A stretch of 57,397 bases of DNA from Candidatus Nomurabacteria bacterium (GCA_003518045.1 DOZK01000020.1:19292-76688), one strand, 5' to 3'. Counted from the stretch's first letter, positions 24,318-32,242 are shown. Notes: generated from the letters alone by a model not told the origin. Made by a program: numbers and translations.

Positions 24318-25898
24318 CTAACAACTTGCATCTGGCGGTAATATCCTTTGCTTAATATAAGAAACATCAACCCCTATTTTTTTATTAGTATTTAAAATAT
24401 TATTTGGGTCCCAAATATTTTTTACTTTAGAAAATATTTCAATTATTTTTGGAGAATAAAATAATGGCAAAAAGGCTGTACCAATTAGTCCGTCTCCACT
24501 GCCCGCGCTACCACTACCTTTATATTTTTTTGCTATAGAAAAACAAGCTTCAGTCGCATTTATAACTTTGTCAGCAAAAGTATTTATATCATTCGGGATA
24601 AATGTAATAACAGAAATATGCCCGCTACCTACATTTCCAGTGGTATTAAAAATTAAATGATTTTCATTATGATATTTTTCTATAGCAAGTAAAGTCTCAG
24701 GTAAATTTTCTATTGGAACAATTATTCCATCGCCTGTAATACAAGGGATTACAGTTTGGCCACTATAGCTTTCTAATAATTTTTTTACATGAGAAGGTTC
24801 AGTAAAATTATGAAGATAATTATCTCCACGCATACAAGTAATACTCTCGGAAGGTAAATTTAATTCCTTCACCAACCTTAATTGTTTTTCATGTAAAGCT
24901 TTTTCATCATTTCCTGATTGTGTAGCGACAAGCGTTAAAACATGTGGAGTAGAAGATGAATATATTTCTTTATCCTGCCCACCAAAAGTACTTGAAAGAT
25001 TTTCGAGTAAGACATCATACATAAAAAGATTATCTACCCCGTTTACTTTACAGGCCAAAATACAATCAGGAAGATTTTGATATTCTGGTATTCTTATCCG
25101 TATTGTTTTTTTAAATAGTGGTCTAGGGATAGTTCTTAATTTAATACTTGTGATTATTGCAAGAGTTCCTTGAGAGCCAATTATATTATTTATTAATTGT
25201 CTTGGCCCGATGCTTTGCCCCCAAATGTTAAACCCTGAATTATCTTCAGAACATGTTGGCTTTCCTCCACGAATAATATGTGTCTCCGTTGATAAAAGCG
25301 GGAAAAGAGATTGATAAATAGAAAGTAATTTTCCGCTCGGCGTTATTCCATCTTCGATTATATGTTGCTCCCCGTTGGAAAGAACAATAGATAATCCAAT
25401 CACCCAAGAATTAATGCCACCATGTTCAAACGAAGAGGGACTAACATTTTTTGTAGCAACAACACCACCTATTGTATCGTTATCATTTTGTTCTGTTAAA
25501 AAAGGTATCTCTAAATTCCAACCAGATAAATGTTCCCTTATTTTTTTGCAACTAACACCAGGGTCAACATTTATAATATTACCAAGCATGTCGACATGTT
25601 TTATGCGGTTAAAATATTTTGTCATATCAATTACAATGCCTTCAACTAAAGAAGCTCCGCTAGCATTGTTCCCATTACCTTTTACAGCAACTGGTATTTT
25701 ATATTCATCAGCACAAGCAATTATTTTTTTAATATCCTCTACTGTTTTTGGATAGGTAATTATATGTGGGAGTATTTTGCATGAAGAAAAATCTCGACTA
25801 TTTTTTTCTAAAGCATGATAGGAAGTATCTATTTCTCCACCTAATGTTCTTGCTAAATCTGTATAAAGTGTGGGGACTCGTGAGTTTTTAAAGTCCAT
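24318..25898 (-). CDS. FAD-linked oxidase (GlcD/VAO type)
   Basis: The 526-residue flavoprotein has the FAD-binding PCMH domain: IPVAVKGNGNNASGASLVEGIVIDMTKYFNRI near residues 70-105, then VDPGVSCKKIREHL and a GGVVATKN segment with the pyrophosphate loop. The C-terminal half fits the FAD-linked oxidase cap domain and ends near SGSAGSGDGLIGTAFLP. Known relatives oxidise D-lactate, glycolate or other 2-hydroxyacids; the substrate here is unknown. It overlaps the upstream small membrane protein gene by 11 bp, so the two are co-transcribed leftward. Confidence 0.8.
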   Translation of the reverse strand: MDFKNSRVPTLYTDLARTLGGEIDTSYHALEKNSRDFSSCKILPHIITYPKTVEDIKKIIACADEYKIPVAVKGNGNNASGASLVEGIVIDMTKYFNRIKHVDMLGNIINVDPGVSCKKIREHLSGWNLEIPFLTEQNDNDTIGGVVATKNVSPSSFEHGGINSWVIGLSIVLSNGEQHIIEDGITPSGKLLSIYQSLFPLLSTETHIIRGGKPTCSEDNSGFNIWGQSIGPRQLINNIIGSQGTLAIITSIKLRTIPRPLFKKTIRIRIPEYQNLPDCILACKVNGVDNLFMYDVLLENLSSTFGGQDKEIYSSSTPHVLTLVATQSGNDEKALHEKQLRLVKELNLPSESITCMRGDNYLHNFTEPSHVKKLLESYSGQTVIPCITGDGIIVPIENLPETLLAIEKYHNENHLIFNTTGNVGSGHISVITFIPNDINTFADKVINATEACFSIAKKYKGSGSAGSGDGLIGTAFLPLFYSPKIIEIFSKVKNIWDPNNILNTNKKIGVDVSYIKQRILPPDASC

Positions 25899-26100
25899 GT
25901 TCGTAAAGGCTCTTGCCGTTTAAATATAATAGATAGGCGAGTATTAACAGTATAAGAATAATAGTTGAAATAAGTGCTATTCTTCGTAATTTTGAATAAG
26001 CATTATTTTCAGGAAAAGTTTCAGGTAAAGATGGGACCGCTTCTTCATTTACCACTCCACTATTTATTTCTGTGTTTTGATTATAGGAAGTATCTATCAT
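25888..26100 (-). CDS. Small single-pass membrane protein
   Basis: The 70-residue protein has a polar N-terminus rich in Asn, Glu and Pro and one hydrophobic helix (IALISTIILILLILAYLLYL, residues about 41-60) followed by a short tail. Its end overlaps the FAD oxidase start by 11 bp. The overlap and shared promoter suggest it anchors or assists the oxidase, but this is only context. Confidence 0.6.
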   Translation of the reverse strand: MIDTSYNQNTEINSGVVNEEAVPSLPETFPENNAYSKLRRIALISTIILILLILAYLLYLNGKSLYEHGL

Positions 26101-26106
26101 ATTTTT

Positions 26107-26112
26107 AGTATA
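26107..26112 (-). promoter_or_regulatory. -10 box of the FAD oxidase unit
   Basis: On the reverse strand TATACT lies 6 bases before the ATG at 26100, so the mRNA would be leaderless. A TTGACA upstream is 21 bases away, longer than normal. Confidence 0.5.
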
Positions 26113-26215
26113 ACGTGTTTTTGCGCAATTTGTTTGTCAACACTGTCCACACCTAGCAATTGGTAAAAAGTTATATAATAAGAGTATTAATTATTAATAG
26201 TCCCACTTATTTTTT

Positions 26216-28258
26216 ATGAAATCCCTCGCATCTTTTTTCTCAAAAGTTTATAAATATGTAACAGCTTTTATAGTTGTTGGTTCACCTTTATTTTTTATAC
26301 CAAAGACTAGTTTTTTACCAGAAATTACATATCAAATTACTATGACAATAGCGATAAGTATAGCGATTATCTCATATGTTATTTCGGCGCTCATCACTAG
26401 GACATGGCATACAATTTCTAAGCTTGAATTTCTAGCCTATGTACTATTTTCTTTGTCCGTAGTTGGGTCTGTTATTTTTGCACGCAACCCAGTGTCTTCT
26501 CTGTTTGGAGAATCACTCAATGCTTATAGTGCCGTAGCACTTCTATCTTTGGTTGCTGTTATGTATTTAGTGCGAACTCTGCCAGAACAATTTCGTCATA
26601 AGTTAAAGATGATTTTAGTCGGGGTATTAGGAATTTCATCAATAGTATTTATTTGTTTGATGATATTTATTGGTCAAATTATGGAGGTTCTAGCAAAACT
26701 TTTTAGTGGCTTCACTTCTCCAACAGCATTGGCCTCATATATTGGAATTTTTGTGGTAACAATGTTTTTCTATGTTAAAAAATCTAGACTCTCTACAGCT
26801 TACAAAATTGCTTTAGCATTTTCAGCTGTTGTTATTTTAGCTTGGATTGTTGCTCTTTCTGCAAGTGATGCCAATCGTCCAAATTTTACAGATTCGTTAA
26901 TAGTTGGAAAAGAAGTTCTCGTTAATGATGGAGTATTCGGAATTGGTGCTAATGGTTATTCTCGTGCATGGCAATTGTATCGCCCACAAAGTGTTATAGC
27001 TTCACCATCTTTTGGTTCAGATTTTGAACAGGGACTTGGAACAACAACTACGCTTTTCACAACAGTTGGTATTTTTGGAGTAATAGCATTTATTCTTCTC
27101 GGGCTTTCTGCACTTTATAGTACATACAGAAGTTATCGTGAAGAAACAGAGACAGAAGAAAAAGTCATACTAGGCATTCTTCTCCTAATTCTTACTTACT
27201 TTACTTTAATTTCTTGGGTAATACCGCTATCTTACGCAATGCTTGTTACTTGGATGGTTGTGGCAGGATTAGGTCTTGCAAAAGCAAAACTCACAGCCTT
27301 TCATCCTAATAAAGCAGTCGCATTTATTCTTGTTCCGCTAGCTGTTGTATTGGTTTTGTATTCTTATATGAGTATAAATAAAATAAGAGCTTTCACGTAC
27401 TTCAACAAAGCTCAAGCGGCAGTATCAGCAAGTGATAAAACAGTTAATGTAAATAATTTAATTGCACAAGCTACGCGTATATATCCATATGACGGATTTT
27501 ATAGATGGGAAATAGAATATATTATCAGTCAAGAAAGAGTTTTGGTTTCTCAAGAAGTAAAAGACCAGGAAGCCATGAAGACAGCATATTTAGAAAATTC
27601 TCAAAAAGCAGTTGATGCTGGAAAAATGGCGATAACAATTAATCCAGATAATTATCAAAATTATGTTTCATTAGGACGTGCTTACGAATTAGCTATTGTT
27701 TTCGATAAGGAAGCTGCTTACAGTAATGCAAATAAATCATATAAGGAAGCGATTAAACTTTATCCGGAGAATCCTTACCTTTATGTGCTTTTGGCTCGCC
27801 TTGAGGCATCAGCTGGCACCAAGGAGGGGGTTAGACTTCAGCTAACAGAAGCTCTAAAGAAAAAAGAGAATTTTGCTGACGCTCTCTATTTAATGAGTCA
27901 GCTTGAAGCTTCAGAAAGTAAAATAGAGGAAGCTATTAAATATGCATTAGATGCTGTAAAGAATGCTCCTGGGGATCCATTGGTTTATACACAGGTAGGA
28001 CTTCTATATTATGGAAAGAAAGATTATCAAAATGCTTTTAATTATTTAAATGAAGCTCAAAAGAAAGACCCAACTAATGCCAGTGTTGCTTATTTCTTAG
28101 CTTTAACATTAAGAGATGGAGGACAACCAGAGGCCGCAAAACAAATCGGACAAGAATTATTGAAACGTAATCCTGGTAATGCTGACCTTGAGACCTTCCT
28201 TAAATCAATAGATGCATTAGAGGCACAAGCCACTTCCAAAACATCTGCTAAAAAGTAG
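26216..28258 (+). CDS. Polytopic membrane protein with C-terminal TPR domain (O-antigen ligase-like)
   Basis: The 680-residue protein has about ten hydrophobic helices up to residue 390, then a soluble helical region with tetratricopeptide-type repeats (for example NYQNYVSLGRAYELA, NPYLYVLLARLEA, DPLVYTQVGLLYYGKKDYQNAFNYL). The layout matches O-antigen ligase/polymerase-like proteins with a TPR tail, common in CPR genomes and probably acting in glycan or cell-surface assembly. A long loop between helices (about 220-275, ending GLGTTTTLFTTVGIFG) would lie outside the cell. No catalytic residue can be named from sequence alone. Confidence 0.7.
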   Translation: MKSLASFFSKVYKYVTAFIVVGSPLFFIPKTSFLPEITYQITMTIAISIAIISYVISALITRTWHTISKLEFLAYVLFSLSVVGSVIFARNPVSSLFGESLNAYSAVALLSLVAVMYLVRTLPEQFRHKLKMILVGVLGISSIVFICLMIFIGQIMEVLAKLFSGFTSPTALASYIGIFVVTMFFYVKKSRLSTAYKIALAFSAVVILAWIVALSASDANRPNFTDSLIVGKEVLVNDGVFGIGANGYSRAWQLYRPQSVIASPSFGSDFEQGLGTTTTLFTTVGIFGVIAFILLGLSALYSTYRSYREETETEEKVILGILLLILTYFTLISWVIPLSYAMLVTWMVVAGLGLAKAKLTAFHPNKAVAFILVPLAVVLVLYSYMSINKIRAFTYFNKAQAAVSASDKTVNVNNLIAQATRIYPYDGFYRWEIEYIISQERVLVSQEVKDQEAMKTAYLENSQKAVDAGKMAITINPDNYQNYVSLGRAYELAIVFDKEAAYSNANKSYKEAIKLYPENPYLYVLLARLEASAGTKEGVRLQLTEALKKKENFADALYLMSQLEASESKIEEAIKYALDAVKNAPGDPLVYTQVGLLYYGKKDYQNAFNYLNEAQKKDPTNASVAYFLALTLRDGGQPEAAKQIGQELLKRNPGNADLETFLKSIDALEAQATSKTSAKK

Positions 28259-28259
28259 C

Positions 28260-28934
28260 ATGACTATTAATGAGATACAATTAAACGTAGACCAACTAAA
28301 AGAAAGGCATCCAAAATTAAATGAAGAGCTAATGTCTACTTTGCTTTTGGCGGGTGGTTGGGACGAGAGTTCCATTAAAGAAGCTGTGATGCTTTTTAAG
28401 TCAGGACAAATTAATGAGAAATCTAATTTAGCACTTCCGCATCAGGATAACGTTTCTCTTTTAGAATTACCAAAACTTTCTTTACTCGAAGAAAAAAAAG
28501 AAGACAAAGAAATAATAGAAGAAACACAGAAAGAATCTTTAGTTACTTCTCTTGTTGATAATTCGTTGACTAATAAAATAAAAGTAAAAGCAACTCTGCC
28601 GGACGATTTACCTCTGAAACCATTTGAGGCATCTCATAATATTTGGACATTCTCAAGATATAAAGATATATTCCACGGAAATGAAAAAGAAGAAGACATT
28701 GAGGAAAAAGTAGAAGAAAAGAAAGTGCCTGAAAAAGAAATGCCGAAAGTAGAAGTGGCAGAGAAAGAGGAGAAAATTATAATTCCAGAACAGAAAGTAT
28801 CTAAAGTTGAAAAATTATCTTTAGTAAAAGTTCCAATAACAAAAGAAGATGAAAGAATTATTCTAACTATTGGAATGCTTTTACTTATAGTGGTGATACT
28901 TGTTATTTATATGTATTTGAATGGAAGAATCTAA
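28260..28934 (+). CDS. Charged protein with a C-terminal membrane anchor
   Basis: The 224-residue protein begins with a helical, UBA-like segment (LNEELMSTLLLAGGWDESSIKEAVMLFKSG, residues about 20-50). A long Glu/Lys/Val-rich, probably disordered middle follows (EEKVEEKKVPEKEMPKVEVAEKEE), and one C-terminal transmembrane helix (about 200-219). It starts 1 base after the previous stop, so it is co-translated with the TPR membrane protein. I do not recognise a named family. Confidence 0.6.
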   Translation: MTINEIQLNVDQLKERHPKLNEELMSTLLLAGGWDESSIKEAVMLFKSGQINEKSNLALPHQDNVSLLELPKLSLLEEKKEDKEIIEETQKESLVTSLVDNSLTNKIKVKATLPDDLPLKPFEASHNIWTFSRYKDIFHGNEKEEDIEEKVEEKKVPEKEMPKVEVAEKEEKIIIPEQKVSKVEKLSLVKVPITKEDERIILTIGMLLLIVVILVIYMYLNGRI

Positions 28935-28994
28935 ACTAGTTAGGGGTTAGAAGTTAGGAGTTAGAAGTTTTTAAATTACAAAATTTGATTTTGT

Positions 28995-29133
28995 GTCATT
29001 CCAAACTTGATTTGGAATCCAGTGTCTTTAATTTAAGTAGGCAGTAACCAGTGGGCAGTAATCAGTAATACAAATACAGACACTGGACCCGCCTTGCCCG
29101 GCGAGGCAGGCCCTGATTTTCATCAGGATGACA
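28995..29133. repeat. Dispersed inverted repeat, copy 4 (long form)
   Basis: It starts GTCATTCCAAACTTGATTTG and ends TTTTCATCAGGATGACA. The middle has the AGTAGGCAGTAACCAGTGGG segment and the GC-rich CCGGCGAGGCAGG unit also seen in copies 1 and 7. The surrounding 318-base gap otherwise holds GTTAGAAGTTAGG tracts. Confidence 0.8.
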
Positions 29134-29159
29134 ACAAAAACATCCGAGTTTTATAAGAC

Positions 29160-29184
29160 AAAGCAGTGCCGTAGGCACTGCTTT
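29160..29184 (+). terminator. Rho-independent terminator
   Basis: An 11-bp stem (AAAGCAGTGCC with GGCACTGCTTT, loop GTA) is followed by TGTATT. Confidence 0.75.
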
Positions 29185-29235
29185 TGTATTACTTTATGGA
29201 CTTTATAAACTTTACAGACTTTATGGACTTATACA

Positions 29236-29244
29236 TGTTAAACT
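29236..29244 (+). promoter_or_regulatory. Extended -10 box of the SIMPL gene
   Basis: TGTTAAACT ends 8 bases before the ATG at 29253. Confidence 0.45.
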
Positions 29245-29252
29245 GAACTTCT

Positions 29253-30029
29253 ATGGAAAACAAATACGAATATAAAAAGTTTACTTTTATTAGTGGTTCT
29301 ATTGCTCTCATTACTATTGCATTGCTCGCATTGGTTATGAGTTTATCAGAGTGGAAATTGATGAGTCGTGGTGGGTCTAATTCCGCATCCATCACAGTTT
29401 CAGGTGAAGGGGAAATAACAGCTGCACCGGATATTGCTACTGTTAATTTCACAATACGTGAATCTGCTAAGACAGTACCTGAGGCACAAAAATTAGCTGA
29501 AGCAAAAATGGTTAAGGCTCTTGCTTCACTCACTGCATTAGGAATTGATAAAAAAGATACAAAAACAATTTCTTATACAGTAAATCCAAAGTATGAAAAT
29601 CAAATGATTTATTGTATTACTGTTCCTTGTCCAGCTGGCAAGACAGTCATAACTGGTTATGAAATAAGCGAATCAATACAAGTTAAAGTAAGAAAAATTG
29701 AAAAAGCAGGGGAGGTGCTAGGTGCATTAGGAACAATTAATATCACAGAAATAAGTGGTCCAGAATTTACAGTTGATGATATTAATAAAGCACAATCTGA
29801 TGCCAAGGTAAAAGCAATAGCTGACGCTAGAACAAAAGCAGAAGCTACAGCAAAGGCGCTTGGCGTATCATTAGGTGCAGTTATTCAATATTCCGAAGAT
29901 AATGGTGGATATTATCCAGTTGCCTATGGAATGGGTGCTATGAAAAGTCAGGCTGTGGATTCTGTCTCTGTACCAACAGGGGAGAGTGTTATAAAGGCGC
30001 GAGTGAGTGTTACGTATTCAGTGAACTAG
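29253..30029 (+). CDS. SIMPL-domain (DUF541) exported protein
   Basis: The 258-residue protein has one N-terminal membrane helix (FISGSIALITIALLALVMSL, residues about 10-29) and then a complete SIMPL/DUF541 domain. This includes ASITVSGEGEITAAPDIATVNFTI, the alternating helix with AEAKMVKALASLTALGIDKKDTKT, and near the end KAIADARTKAEATAKALGVSLGAVIQYSE. Related proteins (BP26/Omp28) form outer or secreted oligomers; their role is unclear. Two Cys flank an insert (IYCITVPCPAG), which may be disulfide-linked outside the cell. It is a single-gene unit. Confidence 0.86.
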   Translation: MENKYEYKKFTFISGSIALITIALLALVMSLSEWKLMSRGGSNSASITVSGEGEITAAPDIATVNFTIRESAKTVPEAQKLAEAKMVKALASLTALGIDKKDTKTISYTVNPKYENQMIYCITVPCPAGKTVITGYEISESIQVKVRKIEKAGEVLGALGTINITEISGPEFTVDDINKAQSDAKVKAIADARTKAEATAKALGVSLGAVIQYSEDNGGYYPVAYGMGAMKSQAVDSVSVPTGESVIKARVSVTYSVN

Positions 30030-30160
30030 TTAGGGGTTAGAAGTTAGGGGTTAGAGGTAAATACAGATAACAGATTTCAGATTGACGAACGAAGGTGAGG
30101 AGACACTGAGCACAGTAGTGCGAAGTGTTAGAAGTTAGGGGTTAGGAGAGAATACAGAAA
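30029..30160. repeat. Low-complexity GTTAGGGGTTAGAAGTTAGG tracts
   Basis: Two clusters of GTTAG(G/A)(G/A)GTTAG units flank a short non-repetitive stretch. Similar tracts follow the gene ending at 28934. No gene or RNA is visible. Confidence 0.6.
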
Positions 30161-30187
30161 CCAGAAGATAAATATCAGAAAATACAC

Positions 30188-30214
30188 AAAAACGGCACCT
30201 TCGGTGCCGTTTTT
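30188..30214 (+). terminator. Rho-independent terminator
   Basis: A 12-bp stem (AAAAACGGCACC with GGTGCCGTTTTT, loop TTC) separates the SIMPL gene from the DGR insert. Confidence 0.82.
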
Positions 30215-30247
30215 GTCTTGTAAAATAAGGATTTTAAGTGATTTATA

Positions 30248-30276
30248 TTGACATTTAGCTAAAAACGTGCTATTCT
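30248..30276 (+). promoter_or_regulatory. Promoter of DGR target gene 1
   Basis: TTGACA, a 17-base spacer and TATTCT, with TGC just before the -10, form a strong promoter. The leader would be about 155 bases, unusually long for this window. Confidence 0.78.
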
Positions 30277-30309
30277 GTATTAGATAATCGCTCTTTTACA
30301 GTTTTAGAT

Positions 30310-30376
30310 GTTTACCATAGCTTCAAGCCTTAATTCTTATTAGGTTTTTGAAAAAAAGTTTGAAGCTATGGTAAAC
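30310..30376 (+). promoter_or_regulatory. Leader hairpin of DGR target gene 1
   Basis: Bases 30310-30326 and 30360-30376 are exact 17-base reverse complements (GTTTACCATAGCTTCAA). There is a 33-base loop and no T-run, so it is not a terminator. A smaller hairpin (GCTAC...GTAGC, about 30401-30419) follows, then a GGAG ribosome site 7-8 bases before the ATG. Confidence 0.65.
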
Positions 30377-30437
30377 CGATGTTTCGGAACCCGCCAGCAA
30401 GCTACCCGTAAGGAGTAGCGCTCAATGGAGAAATTAC

Positions 30438-31082
30438 ATGAGCACAAAATCAACTGCCACGTTCCCACAAGCCGCGCATCTATTGACCTTGTTTGGTCAG
30501 AAAGATGTTAGCAAGGAACAGTTTGGTCAACTCGTTGACCTTGGACTGCTTTCTGACTTGCTTGATTCCGACCCGACGAAGGTCGACCGCGACAAGTTTC
30601 GGGATGTGCTTGGTCTCAAAATCACAGTGACACCTGTTGCTGAATTGGTGAGTTCAATCATCACCGTTGACCGTTCTGTTTGCCCATCGTACCCCGATTG
30701 GGTGACAAAGGTTATTTACCCGCAATTTGTGGGTATGGGCCCAGTGGGTTACGATGTAACCACACTCAAGCAGTGGCTACATGACGATCAGAAATCTGGT
30801 GTCGTGGCTGGCAACCTGATTCATGAATACCTGAAGAGCAACAAAATGCTTGAAGGGTGTCTCGGTCTTCGTGACCTGGAAGAAATACAGAAGAAGGGTA
30901 TCGCCTTTTTCCGGAAATATTTCCAGGGCAAGGCCGTCTTCGGATGGAAGTCTGTCGTACGGGACTCGAATGGCGACCTGCGTGTGCCGTGTCTGGTCGA
31001 GGACGGTGGTGAGGTTCTTCTGAACTGGCGCTGGCTTGTCTTTGACTGGTTCTCCAATAACCCCGCGCTTCGTTTCGTTTGA
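30438..31082 (+). CDS. DGR target protein 1 (C-type-lectin-like variable C-terminus)
   Basis: The 214-residue protein ends in a DGR variable region (about residues 173-213) with the lectin-fold pattern GWKSVVRDSNGDLRVPCL...LNWRWLVFDW..NPALRF. The preceding LRDLEEIQKKGIAFFRKYFQGKAVF segment is typical of DGR targets just before the variable repeat. Residues 1-140 are not recognised; no signal peptide or membrane helix is seen, so it may act in the cytoplasm. The coding sequence is clearly GC-richer than its neighbours and has a ribosome site, which suggests transfer. The variable residues are expected to form a ligand-binding surface; the ligand is unknown. Confidence 0.88.
   Translation: MSTKSTATFPQAAHLLTLFGQKDVSKEQFGQLVDLGLLSDLLDSDPTKVDRDKFRDVLGLKITVTPVAELVSSIITVDRSVCPSYPDWVTKVIYPQFVGMGPVGYDVTTLKQWLHDDQKSGVVAGNLIHEYLKSNKMLEGCLGLRDLEEIQKKGIAFFRKYFQGKAVFGWKSVVRDSNGDLRVPCLVEDGGEVLLNWRWLVFDWFSNNPALRFV
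30956..31077 (+). repeat. DGR variable repeat 1 (VR1)
   Basis: It aligns without gaps to TR1 (offset 445) over 122 bases, with 17 mismatches that I counted. All 17 are at positions where TR1 has A (replaced by G, T or C). The last 24 bases, from CCAATAACC to TTTCG, are identical. Thirteen residues of the target differ from the template-encoded version. Confidence 0.95.
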
Positions 31083-31132
31083 ACTTCGGGCTTGGTCACT
31101 TTGTTTTTTAGACACTTTGACCTTAACCCTTT

Positions 31133-31161
31133 GTCCCGCACCTAGTGATAGTGTGCGGGAC
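31133..31161 (+). terminator. Terminator of DGR target gene 1
   Basis: GTCCCGCAC pairs with GTGCGGGAC and is followed by TTTTGTTTTG. Confidence 0.75.
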
Positions 31162-31171
31162 TTTTGTTTTG

Positions 31172-31177
31172 TATACT
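31172..31177 (+). promoter_or_regulatory. Predicted TR1 RNA promoter (-10)
   Basis: GTATACTAAAAC precedes the conserved block GAGAGTAGATAATGA and corresponds to GTATACTAGAAC at the same place in cassette 2. No good -35 is visible in either. Confidence 0.5.
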
Positions 31178-31400
31178 AAAACCGAGAGTAGATAATGAAT
31201 GCATGATTATGGTTATGCATCATCGAAATCAGTATCCATATGTCCAGAATATTTAAGATTATAGTTTTAAATAGCGTGGCGTATGTAGACACTTCAAAAA
31301 TGAAGTTACTTGGTATGGTGTGCTAGACATTGTTATGTCAAATAAAATTCAGCCCTGAGATTTTTCAAGGGGTGGTGATATAGATGGCATATTATATAAT

Positions 31401-31522
31401 CGTACGGAACTCGAATGGCAACCTGAATGTGCCGTATCTGATCGAGAACGATGGTAAGGTTATTCTGAACTGGAACTGGCTTGACAATGACTGGAACTCC
31501 AATAACCCCGCGCTTCGTTTCG
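31401..31522 (+). repeat. DGR template repeat 1 (TR1)
   Basis: This is the adenine-rich template copy of VR1. Read in the target frame it gives many AAC/AAT Asn codons (for example RNSNGNLNVPYL and NWNWLDNDWNSNN), the usual design that lets A-mutation reach many residues. Its 3' flank TTCGCAACTTATTTC resembles that of TR2 (TTCGCAATTTAATTTC). Confidence 0.95.
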
Positions 31523-31538
31523 CAACTTATTTCATTTC

Positions 31539-31567
31539 TAAATGCCAACATTTTATGTTGGCATTTA
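31539..31567 (+). terminator. TR1 RNA terminator
   Basis: TAAATGCCAACA pairs perfectly with TGTTGGCATTTA over 12 bp, followed by GTTTTTCTTTT. It overlaps the stop of the avd remnant on the other strand. Confidence 0.8.
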
Positions 31568-31729
31568 GTTTTTCTTTTCTGCTTGTTGTTTTGTTAATTG
31601 CCCATTCCATCCACCTAGCATTTTACCTATTTCGTTTGTTTTCTCAGAAAGAGAAATATATTTTTTGGTATCGAGTGATTTTGTTTCAAATAAAATTAGT
31701 ATAAGAATATTAAACGTATCTAGCTTTCG
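31565..31729 (-). pseudogene. avd: Truncated avd (DGR accessory protein) remnant
   Basis: The reverse strand encodes 54 residues that match the C-terminus of the intact Avd at 50.3 kb: FETKSLDTKKYISLSEKTNEIGKMLGGW here against FETK..QYIALSEKLHEIGKMLGGW there. Upstream the match fades after the KLDT segment; no start codon or N-terminal helices are present, and a terminator lies at 31764-31796 instead. The remnant has the same position and orientation after TR as avd in cassette 2, so cassette 1 appears to have lost most of avd and the reverse transcriptase. Confidence 0.82.
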
Positions 31730-31763
31730 AATCGCTATACGAACAAAGGTAATAAAGATAATG

Positions 31764-31796
31764 AAAAATCCGCTGTGTTTGAAGCAGCGGTTTTTT
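31764..31796 (+). terminator. Terminator-like hairpin
   Basis: AAAAATCCGCTG pairs with CAGCGGTTTTTT with one irregular pair. Its A and T runs allow either direction. Confidence 0.55.
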
Positions 31797-31837
31797 GTTT
31801 TCAGCTTAGACTTAGTCGAAGTCCAGAGGCTCTCATG

Positions 31838-32242
31838 TCATACTTTGCCCGCAATGAATTGCTTAACCAGTAGAGGAATTTCTTCCAAAGTTTCATACCT
31901 GGCGAAGGTGTAGCATGGTTCGTTGATTCCAAGCACTAACCGTGTTACAAGGGCATTTGTTTGAGCAAGTGCGAGTGTTGGTTTGCCGTTTTTTTCAACA
32001 GCAGTACTCAACTCGTATCCAAGTCCGGTCGACGGGTGGTCCACAAGGGCGATAAAGACATCACACTTTGCAACACAGTTGTGTATGTCCCAAACATAGA
32101 CATCTTCGGCCGTCCCGGCAACTAACCCAAGGAAGTCGAACACGAAATGTCCGTCCTCCCTGAGAGCTATTTTTAGGATATCCACAGCCCGCTTAAATTC
32201 CTCTGAAGCATGCGTCAGTGCGCAGCCAACATAGATCTTCAT
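31838..32242 (-). CDS. Nucleoside 2-deoxyribosyltransferase-like protein
   Basis: The 134-residue protein resembles the nucleoside 2-deoxyribosyltransferase fold family. It opens MKIYVGCALTHASEEFKRAVDILKIALREDGHFVFDFLG, then VYVWDIHNCVAKCDVFIALVDHPSTGLGYELSTAVEKNGKPTLAL, which carries the usual D..D...A..D.PS.G...E pattern with the catalytic Glu in GYE. Members transfer deoxyribose between bases or hydrolyse nucleotides. The gene is GC-richer than its surroundings and has a clear GAGGAG ribosome site, rare in this window, so it probably arrived with the neighbouring DGR target gene. Confidence 0.78.
   Translation of the reverse strand: MKIYVGCALTHASEEFKRAVDILKIALREDGHFVFDFLGLVAGTAEDVYVWDIHNCVAKCDVFIALVDHPSTGLGYELSTAVEKNGKPTLALAQTNALVTRLVLGINEPCYTFARYETLEEIPLLVKQFIAGKV

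Larger units (their letters stand above)
31184..31575 (+). ncRNA. Predicted template RNA of DGR cassette 1
   Basis: The predicted RNA starts at GAGAGTAGATAATGA, contains a hairpin (ATGCAT..ATGCAT) and the block CATCGAAATCAGTA, reaches TR1 217 bases from its start, and ends at the 31539-31567 terminator. The leader is alignable with that of cassette 2. Transcription itself is inferred. The open frame over TR1 is not treated as a gene. Confidence 0.65.

Noticed and set aside
31384..31704. Open frame over TR1 encoding a protein similar to the end of target 1
   Set aside because: The similarity is due to the template repeat itself. There is no separate ribosome site and the frame runs into the terminator and antisense avd.
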